A DNA stretch of 64,000 bases, taken from assembly GCF_000472425.1 (NCBI RefSeq), contig NZ_AXAI01000021.1:48204-112203 (forward strand), read 5' to 3'. The first letter of the stretch is position 1, and every line of letters starts with the position of its first letter. Position numbers and translations under genes: made by a program. The notes under the pieces were generated by a model, which did no database searches, had not been told where the DNA came from, and saw only the letters and a program-made list of their open reading frames with translations. This DNA comes from Bradyrhizobium sp. Tv2a-2 (GTDB taxonomy: Bacteria; Pseudomonadota; Alphaproteobacteria; Rhizobiales; Xanthobacteraceae). Below are positions 44,804-53,319 of this stretch, one piece after another.

Positions 44804-45880
44804 CTAGAGTTTCGACCGTTCCGGTGGGTAAGAGCGTCCGATAAACGCGTCGTCCAGCAACGCCAGAACCTCGTCATACGTCACTGGCCGTGGATTATAG
44901 TACGGCGATTCCACTACAAGCGATGCGGCACGGCCGAGGTCTATTCGCTTCATGCCAAGTTCTTCCAACGTAGTCGGCGCACCTAATTCCCGCAAAAGCT
45001 GGAAGATGGCGCTCGCCGCGTTAGATGCGCTCATGGCGCGTTCTATCCGGCTCATTGCCTCGGGCGCCGCGACATAGTTGTAGGCAAGCACGTGCGGCAG
45101 GAGGACAGTGTGCGTTTCCGCATGTGGCAGATTGAAGCTGCCACCAAGCACGTGGCAGAGCTTGTGATGGAGCGCCATGTTGGTTCGTCCCAACACCGCG
45201 CCGCACAACCAGGCGCCATAGAGACAGTCGCTGCGGGAATCGAGATTTCGTGGAGCTGCCTTCATCCCCGGTAAGCCACGGGCCAATGCGGCGATGCCTT
45301 CTTCCGCCATGAGGTTCGTGATCGGATTCGCATTTTCTGCATAGAGTGCCTCGGTCGCGTGCGCGATCGCATTGAACCCGCTCGTGATCGACATCGTCTT
45401 TGGGAGATCGAGGGTGAGACAGGGGTCATAGATCACCGTTTTCGGCAGCACGCGGTGGTCGCGCCCAGTCGTTTTTCGCCCATCCCTGGTGAAACCATAG
45501 ATTGGCGTCATCTCGGAGCCGGCATAGGTCGTGGGAATCGCCAAGATCGGCATTGCAGAATGCAACGCGATCGCCTTGGCGAGTCCTATCGTCGATCCGC
45601 CGCCTGCCGCCACGACGCAATCCGCTCCGAGTCGGGTAGCCTCGTCAATTGCCCTCTCTGCGGTTTCAAACGGGACATGCATCGCAGCGTGTGGATAGAC
45701 TCCGACGCTCCGATCTCCGAGCGATCCCGAAATGTCGGTCCCCAGTGCTACTTGCTGGGGTGTCGATAGGACCAGCGCACGTGTCGCGCCGAGCTGCTCA
45801 ACCTCGCGCGGCAAATCATCGACCGCGTTCGGTCCGAACACCACGCGCCCGGGAGAACCTTCGAAAATAAACGACTTCAT
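44804..45880 (-). CDS. Maleylacetate reductase (iron-containing alcohol dehydrogenase fold)
   Basis: The 358-residue protein has an N-terminal nucleotide-binding half with the VVAAGGGSTIGLAKAIALHS motif (~90-108) and IPTTYAGSEMTPIYGFT. The C-terminal helical half has GFNAIAHATEALYA and MALHHKLCHVLGGSFNLPHA. These are the signatures of maleylacetate reductases, which reduce maleylacetate to 3-oxoadipate with NAD(P)H. Start at 45880, because the upstream frame does not fit. Divergent from the LysR gene across 71 bases. It belongs with the hydroxyquinol dioxygenase and two-component oxygenase further on. Confidence 0.92.
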   Translation of the reverse strand: MKSFIFEGSPGRVVFGPNAVDDLPREVEQLGATRALVLSTPQQVALGTDISGSLGDRSVGVYPHAAMHVPFETAERAIDEATRLGADCVVAAGGGSTIGLAKAIALHSAMPILAIPTTYAGSEMTPIYGFTRDGRKTTGRDHRVLPKTVIYDPCLTLDLPKTMSITSGFNAIAHATEALYAENANPITNLMAEEGIAALARGLPGMKAAPRNLDSRSDCLYGAWLCGAVLGRTNMALHHKLCHVLGGSFNLPHAETHTVLLPHVLAYNYVAAPEAMSRIERAMSASNAASAIFQLLRELGAPTTLEELGMKRIDLGRAASLVVESPYYNPRPVTYDEVLALLDDAFIGRSYPPERSKL

Positions 45881-45951
45881 GGGGTACCTCTCTCCCGCAA
45901 GAGCCGCTGGTGCACCGAGCGCGGCGCAGCTAAGCTGTCGCACGGGCGACA
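45881..45951. promoter_or_regulatory. Divergent promoter region, maleylacetate reductase / LysR gene
   Basis: The 71-base gap separates two divergent starts. It contains the inverted repeat GTCG-CACGGG-CGAC (45937-45950), immediately before the LysR ATG. LysR regulators usually bind between themselves and a divergent target with a T-N11-A core; no perfect T-N11-A site was singled out here. Confidence 0.35.
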
Positions 45952-46899
45952 ATGAAAACCATTCCACGCAAGCACGTTGAAGATCTCGACCTGCACGCAC
46001 TTCGGGTCCTCGATGTGCTGTTTCGGGAACGAAGCCTCACACGCGCCGCGGAAGCGCTGCATACGCAGCAGCCTGCGCTGAGCAAGACGCTGGCCCGGCT
46101 TCGACGCTACTTTGGCGATCCGCTGTTTGTGCGCGTCGCCTTGCATATGGAGCCGACGGCGAAGGCGCTCGAGCTTATTGAGCCGGTTCGTGCCGTCCTC
46201 GACGGGCTTCAACGGCTTCGCAACGAACAGACCCGCTTCGACCCCGCGCGCTCGACGCGGGTGTTTCGCGTTTTTACGCTTGACGCGGGTGTCATTGTGA
46301 TGCTGCCAGCCATCATGAAGAAGCTGCTCGAGACGGCACCAGGCGTGCGCTTGCGCGCGGCCCAGGTCGACTTGCAAAGCCTCAATGCCTCGCTCGAATC
46401 CGGCAACATCGATCTCGGGATAGGCGAGTTTCCGCTGCTCATTCCCGGTATTCGCCGACAAAAGTTGTTCTCGGGCCGGCACATGTGCATTTTTCAAAAG
46501 GACCATCCTCGACTTTCCCGCAATCCCTCGCTTGCTGCCTTCCTTGACGAGCAGCACATCTTCATCACGGCCGCCGGCACCGGACATCCTCACCAGATCG
46601 CGGAGCGTACGCTGGAGGACCAGCTTCCGGCGAAGAACATCATCGCCCACGTGCCGACGTTCACTGCGGCCGCGATCCTCGCTAAAAACACCAACGCGGT
46701 CGCGACGATGCCGGGACCCGTCGCATCCGTGCTAGCGCGCGAGCTCGACATGCAACTCGCAAAGCCGCCGATCAAGCTTCCGGAATTCGAAATCGCCCAG
46801 TACTGGCACGAGCGGTTCGACCGCGATCCCGGCAATCAATGGTTGAGATCGATCGTCCACTCCCAGTTTGGCGGCGGCAAGTCACCCGCCAGGGGCTAA
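45952..46899 (+). CDS. LysR-family transcriptional regulator
   Basis: The 315-residue protein starts with the LysR DNA-binding domain: DLHALRVLDVLFRERSLTRA, then the recognition region HTQQPALSKTLARLRRYFGD and PLFVR. The effector domain is of the PBP2 type (VRLRAAQVDLQSLNASLESG, DLGIGEFPLL). It lies inside the hydroxyquinol gene group and is divergent from maleylacetate reductase, so it is the likely regulator of this pathway with a pathway intermediate as inducer. Its 3' end overlaps the convergent dioxygenase gene by 18 bases. Confidence 0.92.
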   Translation: MKTIPRKHVEDLDLHALRVLDVLFRERSLTRAAEALHTQQPALSKTLARLRRYFGDPLFVRVALHMEPTAKALELIEPVRAVLDGLQRLRNEQTRFDPARSTRVFRVFTLDAGVIVMLPAIMKKLLETAPGVRLRAAQVDLQSLNASLESGNIDLGIGEFPLLIPGIRRQKLFSGRHMCIFQKDHPRLSRNPSLAAFLDEQHIFITAAGTGHPHQIAERTLEDQLPAKNIIAHVPTFTAAAILAKNTNAVATMPGPVASVLARELDMQLAKPPIKLPEFEIAQYWHERFDRDPGNQWLRSIVHSQFGGGKSPARG

Positions 46900-47802
46900 G
46901 CACCCCTGTGCTGCGGCACTCGTTTTGGTCGATGCGTGCTCCGTGATCGGCTCCAGGACGAAGTCATATTGCAGCATCCAGAACGCATGATGGGCGATGG
47001 TTCCGTTGGGCGTCACGCTGCCAGCCGGCATCAGATCGAATTCCGAGATCAACGGAGCCTTCACACCGTAAACCACGTCGCTCGCAATATACGGGCACGA
47101 CTTCTTGAATAGATGCGTGATCAACTGGTGATGGCCGGGTGCATTGATCAGGAAGTGGATGTGAGACGGCCGCATCGGGCTGATCTTGGTGCGGGCCATG
47201 ATTTCCCCGACGGGACCGTCCATCGGGATCGAGTAAGGCACTGGCAACACGGTTTGAACGACGAAAGCGCCGGTCGAATCGGATCTGAATACGCCGCGCA
47301 TCCACGCTTCATCCCCACCATGCTGCGCGTCGTAGTGGCCGTCACCATCCGCTTGCCAAATATCAAGCGTCGCGCCGACGATCGGCTTACCATCCAGGTT
47401 GCGAACCGACCCGGCAATGTAGCAGGGCTCGCCGGGCGCCCCCCTCGCAATGTCGGCTCCATTGGGCAGGTTCGGCGAGCCGTGCACATGGAAAGGCCCG
47501 GTCACTGTCGTCGGGGTCGCCTCGCTCGACAGGCGGTGATTGATGCAGTCGATCAACATGCTGACACCGACAACATCGGAGGCAAGCACGAACTCCTGCC
47601 GCTTCTCATTCGACAGCTTTCCCGTACGCGTCAGCCATTCGATGGCGGCCATCCACTCCTGCTCGGTAGGTTCAATATCGCGCACGAGGGCATGGAGATG
47701 CTTGATCATCGACTGCATGATTCTTCGGAACCGCTGGTCAGGAACTGCCTCCCATCGATCCAGCACGATATCGGTGATATTGCTCTCGGTAACGTAGGTC
47801 AT
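46882..47802 (-). CDS. Hydroxyquinol 1,2-dioxygenase-type intradiol dioxygenase
   Basis: The 306-residue protein has an N-terminal helical dimerisation domain (~1-95) and the intradiol catalytic fold. Iron-ligand candidates are seen in order: Tyr in GHYDAQH, Tyr in LPVPYSIPMDGPVG, and His/His in RPSHIHFLI. GPFHVHGSPNLPNGADI matches hydroxyquinol dioxygenases more than catechol 1,2-dioxygenases. It would convert hydroxyquinol (benzene-1,2,4-triol) to maleylacetate, the substrate of the neighbouring reductase. It is on the same strand as the oxygenase and reductase genes upstream; 64 bases separate it from the oxygenase. Confidence 0.9.
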   Translation of the reverse strand: MTYVTESNITDIVLDRWEAVPDQRFRRIMQSMIKHLHALVRDIEPTEQEWMAAIEWLTRTGKLSNEKRQEFVLASDVVGVSMLIDCINHRLSSEATPTTVTGPFHVHGSPNLPNGADIARGAPGEPCYIAGSVRNLDGKPIVGATLDIWQADGDGHYDAQHGGDEAWMRGVFRSDSTGAFVVQTVLPVPYSIPMDGPVGEIMARTKISPMRPSHIHFLINAPGHHQLITHLFKKSCPYIASDVVYGVKAPLISEFDLMPAGSVTPNGTIAHHAFWMLQYDFVLEPITEHASTKTSAAAQGCLAPGG

Positions 47803-47866
47803 CGCGCGCTCCGTGAATTTGCCCGTCCGGACCAGACCGGAGCCTGGCGCGGACGGATGCTCGACT

Positions 47867-49435
47867 TCAGATCCTGGGATCGACCAGCGCGCCCAAGCTG
47901 GCCTTGCGTGACGCCATAGCTGCCGCGCCGGTATCTTGGGCGCGGGCGTAGGCCGCGGAAGCGCTGTATTCGGTCGTTGCTTGCTGCTCTAGTTCGATGC
48001 CGCAGGCCTCGCGTGCGAACTTGGCGTACTCGCCGGCGCCGGAAAATTCCGCGCGCTGCATTGTCAGCGACCGAATCGCCATCAGCGGCGTGCCGTTGAA
48101 GTTCTCGAACATGAAGAGGCGCCCACCCCAATCGGACAGGTACAGATCGCGGATGACGCGGCCGATCCTGAGCCGATCATACGGTTTACCGTTCGGGCCG
48201 GTATTGAGCTTGGTGAGCCAGGGACCGAGTTTGGCGTCCTTCCACTGTGATTCCGTCGGGAAGAGCAACGCGCTGCGGCCGCAGAGATCGAGCAGCTCGT
48301 ACATCATCGAGGAGAAGTGCTCGAGATAATAGGCCCGTCCGAAATCGTATATTAAGATATTCGGCTTGTAGTGCCCGCCCGGCGTCAGGAAACCCATTTC
48401 CTCCGAGGCGACGACGTGGGCCATCATGGCCTGGTGGAATCCGACAAATTTTGCGACGCGGGTTTGGACAGCAGGGATCTTGGCGGTGCCGATATGTTCG
48501 GTGATGAGGATCGCAAGCCCCGCCATCAGCTCGGCACGGACCATCTGACGGATGATGGCGTGGTAATGCAACCAATCAAACACCCGCTGCGGATAGAGCT
48601 TGGCGTGATCGGGGTTGCCGATATGGAAGACGTACTTCCAGGGAATCAGGACGTTTTCGAATATCGTGAGGTTGTCGAGTTCGTCGCCGGCTGAGGCCAG
48701 GGGGTGCTCGACCGGCTCGTCCTTTACGGTACTCTCGCGGCAAACGACCGTGACGCCTTTGGTGTTGACCGGGGTCATCGCGAAGATGATCTGTTCGGCC
48801 GGGATACCCGGACGAAAGAAGACGCCAATGTGGATCCAGTCGCCAAAGGCTGTTCCGGTGCCAATCGCCTTGACACCCTCGACGACGATGCCCTTCTCGC
48901 CGATCTCGACGATCCGTAGGGCGGGCGAGCGCGCCTGCGCGTCGGTCGTCGAACGATCCGCCTGCGGGTCGACGAATTGCGGCGTGCAGTTAAGATCGTT
49001 GTCTCGAGCGAATTCATAGAAATCGACGATGTTCTTGGCCAATCCGCGACCTTCCGCGCCAATGGCGGCATCCTCCCAAGGCTGCGGATCGTCAACATAG
49101 GTGAGCAGCGGGTAATTGTTCGTATCAGGCATCCGCGGAAACGAGGTGCCGCCGAGCTCGCGCATGACGGTCTCGTGATATTTGTGTTTGCGCTTAACGT
49201 CATCCTTGTTGCGGTGACCGAACCATTGCATGGAGCGGCGGACGCCGTCTTCGTCCACGAAGGTCATGATTTCCCGCAGATCCTCGCGATGATGCAGGTC
49301 GTAGAAGTCGGCGATCCGGCGAGCATAGTCGCGGGTCTTCGGATGGGTAGCGACGTTATCGATCTTTTCGTTGCCGACCCACACGGTGCGGCCGTCATTG
49401 AGGGCTTCCAGGTATTGCGCGCCTGTGCGTAGCAT
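47867..49435 (-). CDS. FADH2-dependent aromatic monooxygenase, HpaB/TftD family
   Basis: The 522-residue product follows the HpaB/TftD pattern: LRTGAQYLEALNDGRTVWVG, GNEKIDNVATHP, SMQWFGHRNKDDVKRKHKYH, and a central GTGTAFGDWIHIGVFF flavin-site region, ending in an ARAQDTGAAAMASRKASLG-type tail. Enzymes of this class hydroxylate phenols (4-hydroxyphenylacetate, chlorophenols, resorcinol) using FADH2 from a partner reductase. The start at 49435 is favoured because GGAG lies eight bases upstream and it matches the family; a second ATG lies 12 bases further upstream. The substrate is unknown, but the flanking enzymes imply a product that becomes hydroxyquinol. Confidence 0.9.
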   Translation of the reverse strand: MLRTGAQYLEALNDGRTVWVGNEKIDNVATHPKTRDYARRIADFYDLHHREDLREIMTFVDEDGVRRSMQWFGHRNKDDVKRKHKYHETVMRELGGTSFPRMPDTNNYPLLTYVDDPQPWEDAAIGAEGRGLAKNIVDFYEFARDNDLNCTPQFVDPQADRSTTDAQARSPALRIVEIGEKGIVVEGVKAIGTGTAFGDWIHIGVFFRPGIPAEQIIFAMTPVNTKGVTVVCRESTVKDEPVEHPLASAGDELDNLTIFENVLIPWKYVFHIGNPDHAKLYPQRVFDWLHYHAIIRQMVRAELMAGLAILITEHIGTAKIPAVQTRVAKFVGFHQAMMAHVVASEEMGFLTPGGHYKPNILIYDFGRAYYLEHFSSMMYELLDLCGRSALLFPTESQWKDAKLGPWLTKLNTGPNGKPYDRLRIGRVIRDLYLSDWGGRLFMFENFNGTPLMAIRSLTMQRAEFSGAGEYAKFAREACGIELEQQATTEYSASAAYARAQDTGAAAMASRKASLGALVDPRI

Positions 49436-49472
49436 AATCAGCTCCATGGGTTGAGGTTAGAGGCCGGCAGAT

Positions 49473-50039
49473 TCAGGCCATGTGACGCAGGGTTGCGTAG
49501 TCGCGGCTGTGATAGATCAACGGTTCACCGTCGCTGGCATGCTCGGTTGAAAGCACCTCGGCAAAGATCACGCTGTGCGTGCCGACTTCCCTGACGTCGG
49601 CGATCCGGCAATCGAGCGCGACGCGCGAGGCCGTGCAGTAGGGTGCGCCGGTGGCAAGTACCCCCCAGTTCGGACCGGAAAATCGTTCGATCATCGGCAC
49701 CCGGCCGACACCAGCAAACAGCTCCGACAAGTCCACTTGATCGGTGCCGAGGCTGGAGACGCACAGCACACCGTTGGCCTTGATGATTGCATTCGCAGCA
49801 CTCCTGCGATTGACGCAGACCATGATGGTGGGAGGTTCGTCAGTCACCGAACACACGGCGGAGCACGTGAAGCCGGCAACGCCATGCGGACCGTCGGTAC
49901 AGACGATCGAAACCGAACAGGCGACGCGCGACATTGCTTCGCGGAAGGTCGCCGCTGTCGTCACTTTTATGGTTGCTTGAATAGAGTCCTGGACTCGGAC
50001 GTCGCCAGCCGGAGACCGGAGTTCATTGGACGCTTGCAT
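49473..50039 (-). CDS. Flavin reductase (small component of two-component monooxygenase)
   Basis: The ~188-residue product matches the HpaC/flavin reductase-like domain: FREAMSRVACSVSIVCTDGP, GVAGFTCSAVCSVTDEPPTI, then ALDCRIADVREVGTHSVIFA and EPLIYHSRDYATL at the end. It would supply FADH2 from NAD(P)H to the adjacent HpaB/TftD-type oxygenase, 37 bases downstream in the same operon. The start could be at 50051 or at 50039; the latter is closer to GAGAGGA, which would serve as the ribosome-binding site, though spacing is short. Confidence 0.9.
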   Translation of the reverse strand: MQASNELRSPAGDVRVQDSIQATIKVTTAATFREAMSRVACSVSIVCTDGPHGVAGFTCSAVCSVTDEPPTIMVCVNRRSAANAIIKANGVLCVSSLGTDQVDLSELFAGVGRVPMIERFSGPNWGVLATGAPYCTASRVALDCRIADVREVGTHSVIFAEVLSTEHASDGEPLIYHSRDYATLRHMA

Positions 50040-50214
50040 CTTCCTCTCCATCGCTTCTTGACTTGGATCCGAACGTTATTGGGCGAAGGCGTTTTCCTGT
50101 TCTTCGTTTGAGGGTGTCGCAATCGGAGAAGCCGCGCCATCTGGGGCACGGCTATTGAGAGTATTGCCTTAGGGGAATGGTGGTTGTCGGTGATGCCGCC
50201 GCGCTTGATGCTGG

Positions 50215-50586
50215 GTGGTGGTCAGCTCTGCCGCCGTAAGCCGTTTTGCTTGCCGCCGACTCAGGCGGCTTCCCAATCTGACCCTGTGCTCGCATCCGCG
50301 GAGAGGATGGACCAAGCTAGTCACTGCGGTATTTCGCCAGAACGGGAGCTACTGCACCGGGCGCTCACCGTCGAGCGTCACGAAGCCCAAGCCATATCAC
50401 CAGAAGGCTTATGTCATCTGCCCGGACCTCGGAGAGGCCGGCGCGCTCTTCACGCGAGGCTGGGAGCGCAAGGTGGAGATGGTCGGTGACATGGCAAAGA
50501 AGACCAAGCGGGAGATCAATACCGTGTGGATCTATCCGCCGCGGCCCGAGCGCGCCGCTGCGCTCGCGCCGACCCGGAACGCGTGA
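50215..50586 (+). CDS. Possible small protein; only its second half looks coding
   Basis: The first ~59 codons look random, but from about 50392 the frame reads PYHQKAYVICPDLGEAGALF, then TRGWERKVEMVGDMAKKTKR and EINTVWIYPPRPER. That composition is protein-like. It may be the end of a decayed gene or a short protein starting internally. No family was recognised. It faces away from the hydroxyquinol operon start. Confidence 0.3.
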   Translation: MVVSSAAVSRFACRRLRRLPNLTLCSHPRRGWTKLVTAVFRQNGSYCTGRSPSSVTKPKPYHQKAYVICPDLGEAGALFTRGWERKVEMVGDMAKKTKREINTVWIYPPRPERAAALAPTRNA

Positions 50587-50609
50587 CCCATGTCTAAGTG
50601 CCTAACGAA

Positions 50610-50641
50610 CACGGGCCGCGCTTTACACAGCGCGGCCCGTG
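50610..50641. terminator. Perfect 12-bp GC hairpin
   Basis: CACGGGCCGCGC (50610-50621) pairs with GCGCGGCCCGTG (50630-50641) around the loop TTTACACA. It lies ~25 bases after the preceding frame's stop. There is no T-tract on either side, so intrinsic termination is uncertain, but a transcript end or processing site is plausible. Confidence 0.45.
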
Positions 50642-51430
50642 CCACAAGGTACTCGTGACAGGTCGCCGTGCCCGCTGAAGGAAACCATTCGCCACGCAGC
50701 GCTGGCGCTGCTCAGGATGGCCAAGGCAACCTCCGACTCCCGGGGTTGCGGCTGGGCTCGTCGAAGCCATGCCGATCTCAAAGATGAAGTGGATGAAATG
50801 CCGCCGCCAGGACCCGTGTCCTCAGTTTGGTAGCCTCCGTCATTTCGCGCTTGCCTTCCTTTTCAACTCTCTCCGCTTTTTGGTTGCGGTCTTGAGTGAT
50901 CTCAGCGGCTCCAGTTCGGTGTTGAAGTCGCTCTTCATTAGTCTTGCAAGACGGTCTTGGTACTCATGTTCGCTGATCCGATCCTTGATCCGCTCTTTCC
51001 TTTTCATTCGCCAACCCCACTGCCGAACAGCTTATTGCGAAACACACTTCCAGACGACGCTGCGCATTGGCGGTCGCTTCAAAGGCTAAACGCAAGGGTT
51101 CTGGGAGGAACGGAGCGGGGAGATGCACGAACTGCGACAGCGTAGCTGTCCTGCCGCTAGGGGGTGAACCTCGATCCTTCGAACAACTAGCCAAAATGCA
51201 CTCTCCGGGCCTCTGGCTAGCCGAACTACGATCCTCGATGCGTGGCTGCCCGGCGTCTCCAAGGTCCGATGGTCCGTGCGGCTCTGATTCCTAACTTTTC
51301 GCATACCAGGACGATCTTCCGAACGGCGCCTTTGACCCATCGCAGTCTCATCGTGCGCGTATTGGATGTATTGATGTAAATATACAACCTCATGAGGATG
51401 AGAATCGCAATGACTCTTACGTTGATCTCA
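50642..51430. other. Gene-poor region
   Basis: No supported gene is seen over ~790 bases. Short frames exist on both strands but show random-looking, Arg/Ser-rich translations. A TTTGACCCA-type motif near 51330 matches motifs in the gene-poor stretches at 13317 and 15548. Confidence 0.4.
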
Positions 51431-51553
51431 TTATTTGTCAGGCGGGCTCACCGCAGGCATCGGCTTTGTTGGCAATGGTGCAAACTGATGCGGCCCCGGC
51501 AGTGCTATTGCCAACGCTAAAAAGACAAGGATGATGATTGCTAGCACGCGCAT
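51431..51553 (-). CDS. Predicted 40-residue exported or membrane small protein
   Basis: An ATG at 51553 (minus strand) opens a 40-codon frame: RVLAIIILVFLALAIALPGP followed by HQFAPLPTKPMPAVSPPDK. The first ~18 residues are a strong hydrophobic helix or signal; the rest is Pro-rich. The hydrophobic-then-Pro pattern is unlikely by chance in GC-rich DNA, and I believe similar short proteins occur in Bradyrhizobium. No homology check was possible. Confidence 0.45.
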   Translation of the reverse strand: MRVLAIIILVFLALAIALPGPHQFAPLPTKPMPAVSPPDK

Positions 51554-51664
51554 TCCAAAATCTTAGATCACTCCACAATCTGCGCAATGTGGTAACAAGT
51601 CGAATATCGCGCAGAGGTTGCCGCTGAAGACCGCCTCATTGGCTGATGTCCTTACGGGTGGTCC

Positions 51665-51748
51665 AGAGTCTGGAGGCTGGTTCCCGCCGCCCGGGCTCGC
51701 CGTCTCATATGCGAAAATCTCCATCCTTAAAAACAGAAAAATCCACCT
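51665..51748. repeat. Interspersed repeat (AGTCTGGAGG type), further copy
   Basis: AGTCTGGAGGCTGGTTCCCG matches AGTCTGGAGGTTGGATCCCG at 12712. The following GCGAAAATCTCCATCCTTAA matches the block at 13165 (GCGAAACTCTCCATCTTGAA). It is non-coding and lies upstream of the receiver gene at 51907. Confidence 0.55.
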
Positions 51749-51906
51749 TTTGAGTGCGGCTTTGCGCCAGCCGTTTCGTCTGCCGGGCTGCTCTTGACAA
51801 GGCCTTGTTATGGGGACTGAAAGCTTGCGGGTCCACCCGGCGACCGGCGTCGCATTAGCCTAACAAAAATTTAGATGCGAGAGTTGCCTAGAAATGCTTC
51901 GCGATC

Positions 51907-52296
51907 TTGGGGGGCGCGCAGTCCAGGATCGACGTGTTTCGGCCATCCTCAATTTTTCTTGTAGAAGATGATCCCGATGTTCGTGCGACCATGGCGGCTA
52001 TGCTTCGGGAACTCGGTCATCGTGTCGTCGCGGAGGCCGCCACTATTCCCGACGCGAGCGCCTTCGCGGTAACAGCCGAGTTCGACCTCGCTGTCCTCGA
52101 CATCAACATCGGTGGCTATCGTATCGATCCAGTTGTCCACCTGGTTCAAAGGCGCTTTCGACCCATGCTCTTCGTCACCGGGAATGGTACGCGCTGGCTC
52201 CCGTCGCTCTTTCGAGGACACGCGGTGCTAGAGAAGCCGATTTCGATCGAGAAGCTGGAGGAGATGATCGATGGGATCGTCGGCCACGCTGAGTAG
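51907..52296 (+). CDS. Single-domain response regulator receiver protein
   Basis: The product is a receiver domain of up to 129 residues: FLVEDDPDVRATMAAMLREL, phosphoacceptor Asp in LAVLDINIGGY (~68), a Thr switch residue in MLFVTGNG and the Lys in AVLEKPISIEKL. The start is uncertain, because both the TTG at 51907 and the GTG at 51934 precede the first strand. No output domain is fused. A hairpin follows at 52314-52339. It is the third orphan receiver in this window. Confidence 0.83.
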   Translation: MGGAQSRIDVFRPSSIFLVEDDPDVRATMAAMLRELGHRVVAEAATIPDASAFAVTAEFDLAVLDINIGGYRIDPVVHLVQRRFRPMLFVTGNGTRWLPSLFRGHAVLEKPISIEKLEEMIDGIVGHAE

Positions 52297-52313
52297 TGGT
52301 TATTCGGTAGAAG

Positions 52314-52339
52314 CCCCCGGAGGGCATCACCTCCGAGGG
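52314..52339 (+). terminator. Hairpin after the receiver gene
   Basis: CCCCCGGAGG (52314-52323) pairs with CCTCCGAGGG (52330-52339), with one mismatch in 10 pairs, and a six-base loop. No T-run follows, so terminator function is tentative. Confidence 0.45.
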
Positions 52340-52400
52340 CCTTGGGGGCGCCTAGGGCTGGGTACCTCCGCCATGCCCTATGCGTCTCCAGAACTCCGGC

Positions 52401-52616
52401 TCAGGCGATAGTCTGTAGCTCTTCTTGTTCCTCTCTCGCCAAAACGCGAAGCATTTCGAGACCGATCTGGCCTTCCTGAGGCGAGGTTATGTATTTGATT
52501 TCCTCGCCGCCCCTTTGAAGAGTGTCGATCGTCGTAAGCGCCTCAAGAGCCGTCTTGGCATCGGTTCCCGAAACGCGTTCGGTGTGGCTCGTGGCGAAGA
52601 CAATAGTGTACGGCAT
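52401..52616 (-). CDS. Small hypothetical protein
   Basis: The 71-residue product reads PYTIVFATSHTERVSGTDAK, then ALEALTTIDTLQRGGEEIKY and EGQIGLEMLRVLAREEQEEL. Its strand-helix-strand-helix pattern with a charged end looks like a compact folded domain. It has a normal coding composition but no recognised family. It is convergent with the receiver gene upstream. Confidence 0.6.
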   Translation of the reverse strand: MPYTIVFATSHTERVSGTDAKTALEALTTIDTLQRGGEEIKYITSPQEGQIGLEMLRVLAREEQEELQTIA

Positions 52617-52655
52617 GTTCTGTTACCTCTACTTTCGATCCACCTTGTTGGCAGC

Positions 52656-52838
52656 TTAAGGCAGGAATAGGACATGGTTTGGGCTGTTTGATAGCACTCG
52701 GCCGGAACCAGGCTCTCGGTTCACTGTCAGCCATTGACGGTCATCTTCTGAATTTCGGAACGCGTTGCGCGCGTGCTCGTACCTCGCGGCGGCGCCGCTT
52801 TCGATCGCCGGCATCCCGCTGGTGATGGAATCACTCAT
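52656..52838 (-). CDS. Possible small hypothetical protein
   Basis: A 60-residue frame starts SDSITSGMPAIESGAAARYE and ends RVLSNSPNHVLFLP. The balance of residues is more protein-like than the antisense frames around it. It lies 39 bases upstream of the 71-residue gene on the same strand, so the two may form a small operon. No family is recognised. Confidence 0.35.
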   Translation of the reverse strand: MSDSITSGMPAIESGAAARYEHARNAFRNSEDDRQWLTVNREPGSGRVLSNSPNHVLFLP

Positions 52839-52998
52839 AACGCGCCAAGCCGTCGATGACTCCGCTTGTTAGGTTGGCTGTCGAAGCCGACGTATTGAAC
52901 CGGCGGACCACGCGGGGTTGACGAGCCGCCGCTCCCCGCACTTGGAGGACGAGGATGGGACTAGCCTGCAGATGGTAGTCGGCGTTATAGTGTCTTTC

Positions 52999-53319
52999 AT
53001 GAGCTTGGATGCGAAAGACGTAGCACTGCTCAGGAAACTCTGGGCCGCGGGACAGAGCGCCGCACAAATCGCGCGCCGTCTGGGATGCAGCCGTAACGCG
53101 GTCTGCGGCAGGCTCACTCGTTTGGGCCTGAAGCGTGGTCGCAAGCCGCCGACAGCAAAGCCCATGATAAGGTCGGTCCCGAAGCAAAGGCCGGCGTTGG
53201 TAGCCTGCGCCCGCCCGGTGACAAAGAAGGTGTCGCGGAAGACAGGGAAGAAGCAGAAGGAATTCACCAAGCGCCAGCTTTATGCGATGCTCGCTGAAGC
53301 GCTCAGGAATACGGGGTAA
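52999..53319 (+). CDS. GcrA-like small DNA-binding protein
   Basis: The 106-residue product begins with a GcrA-type DNA-binding segment: VALLRKLWAAGQSAAQIARR, then LGCSRNAVCGRLTRLGLKRG, a helix-turn-helix that in GcrA recognises methylated DNA and works with sigma70. A basic, Lys/Arg-rich C-terminus follows in place of the normal RNA-polymerase-binding region, so it may be a paralogue with a different function. I prefer the ATG at 52999; the frame is open upstream. Confidence 0.72.
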   Translation: MSLDAKDVALLRKLWAAGQSAAQIARRLGCSRNAVCGRLTRLGLKRGRKPPTAKPMIRSVPKQRPALVACARPVTKKVSRKTGKKQKEFTKRQLYAMLAEALRNTG

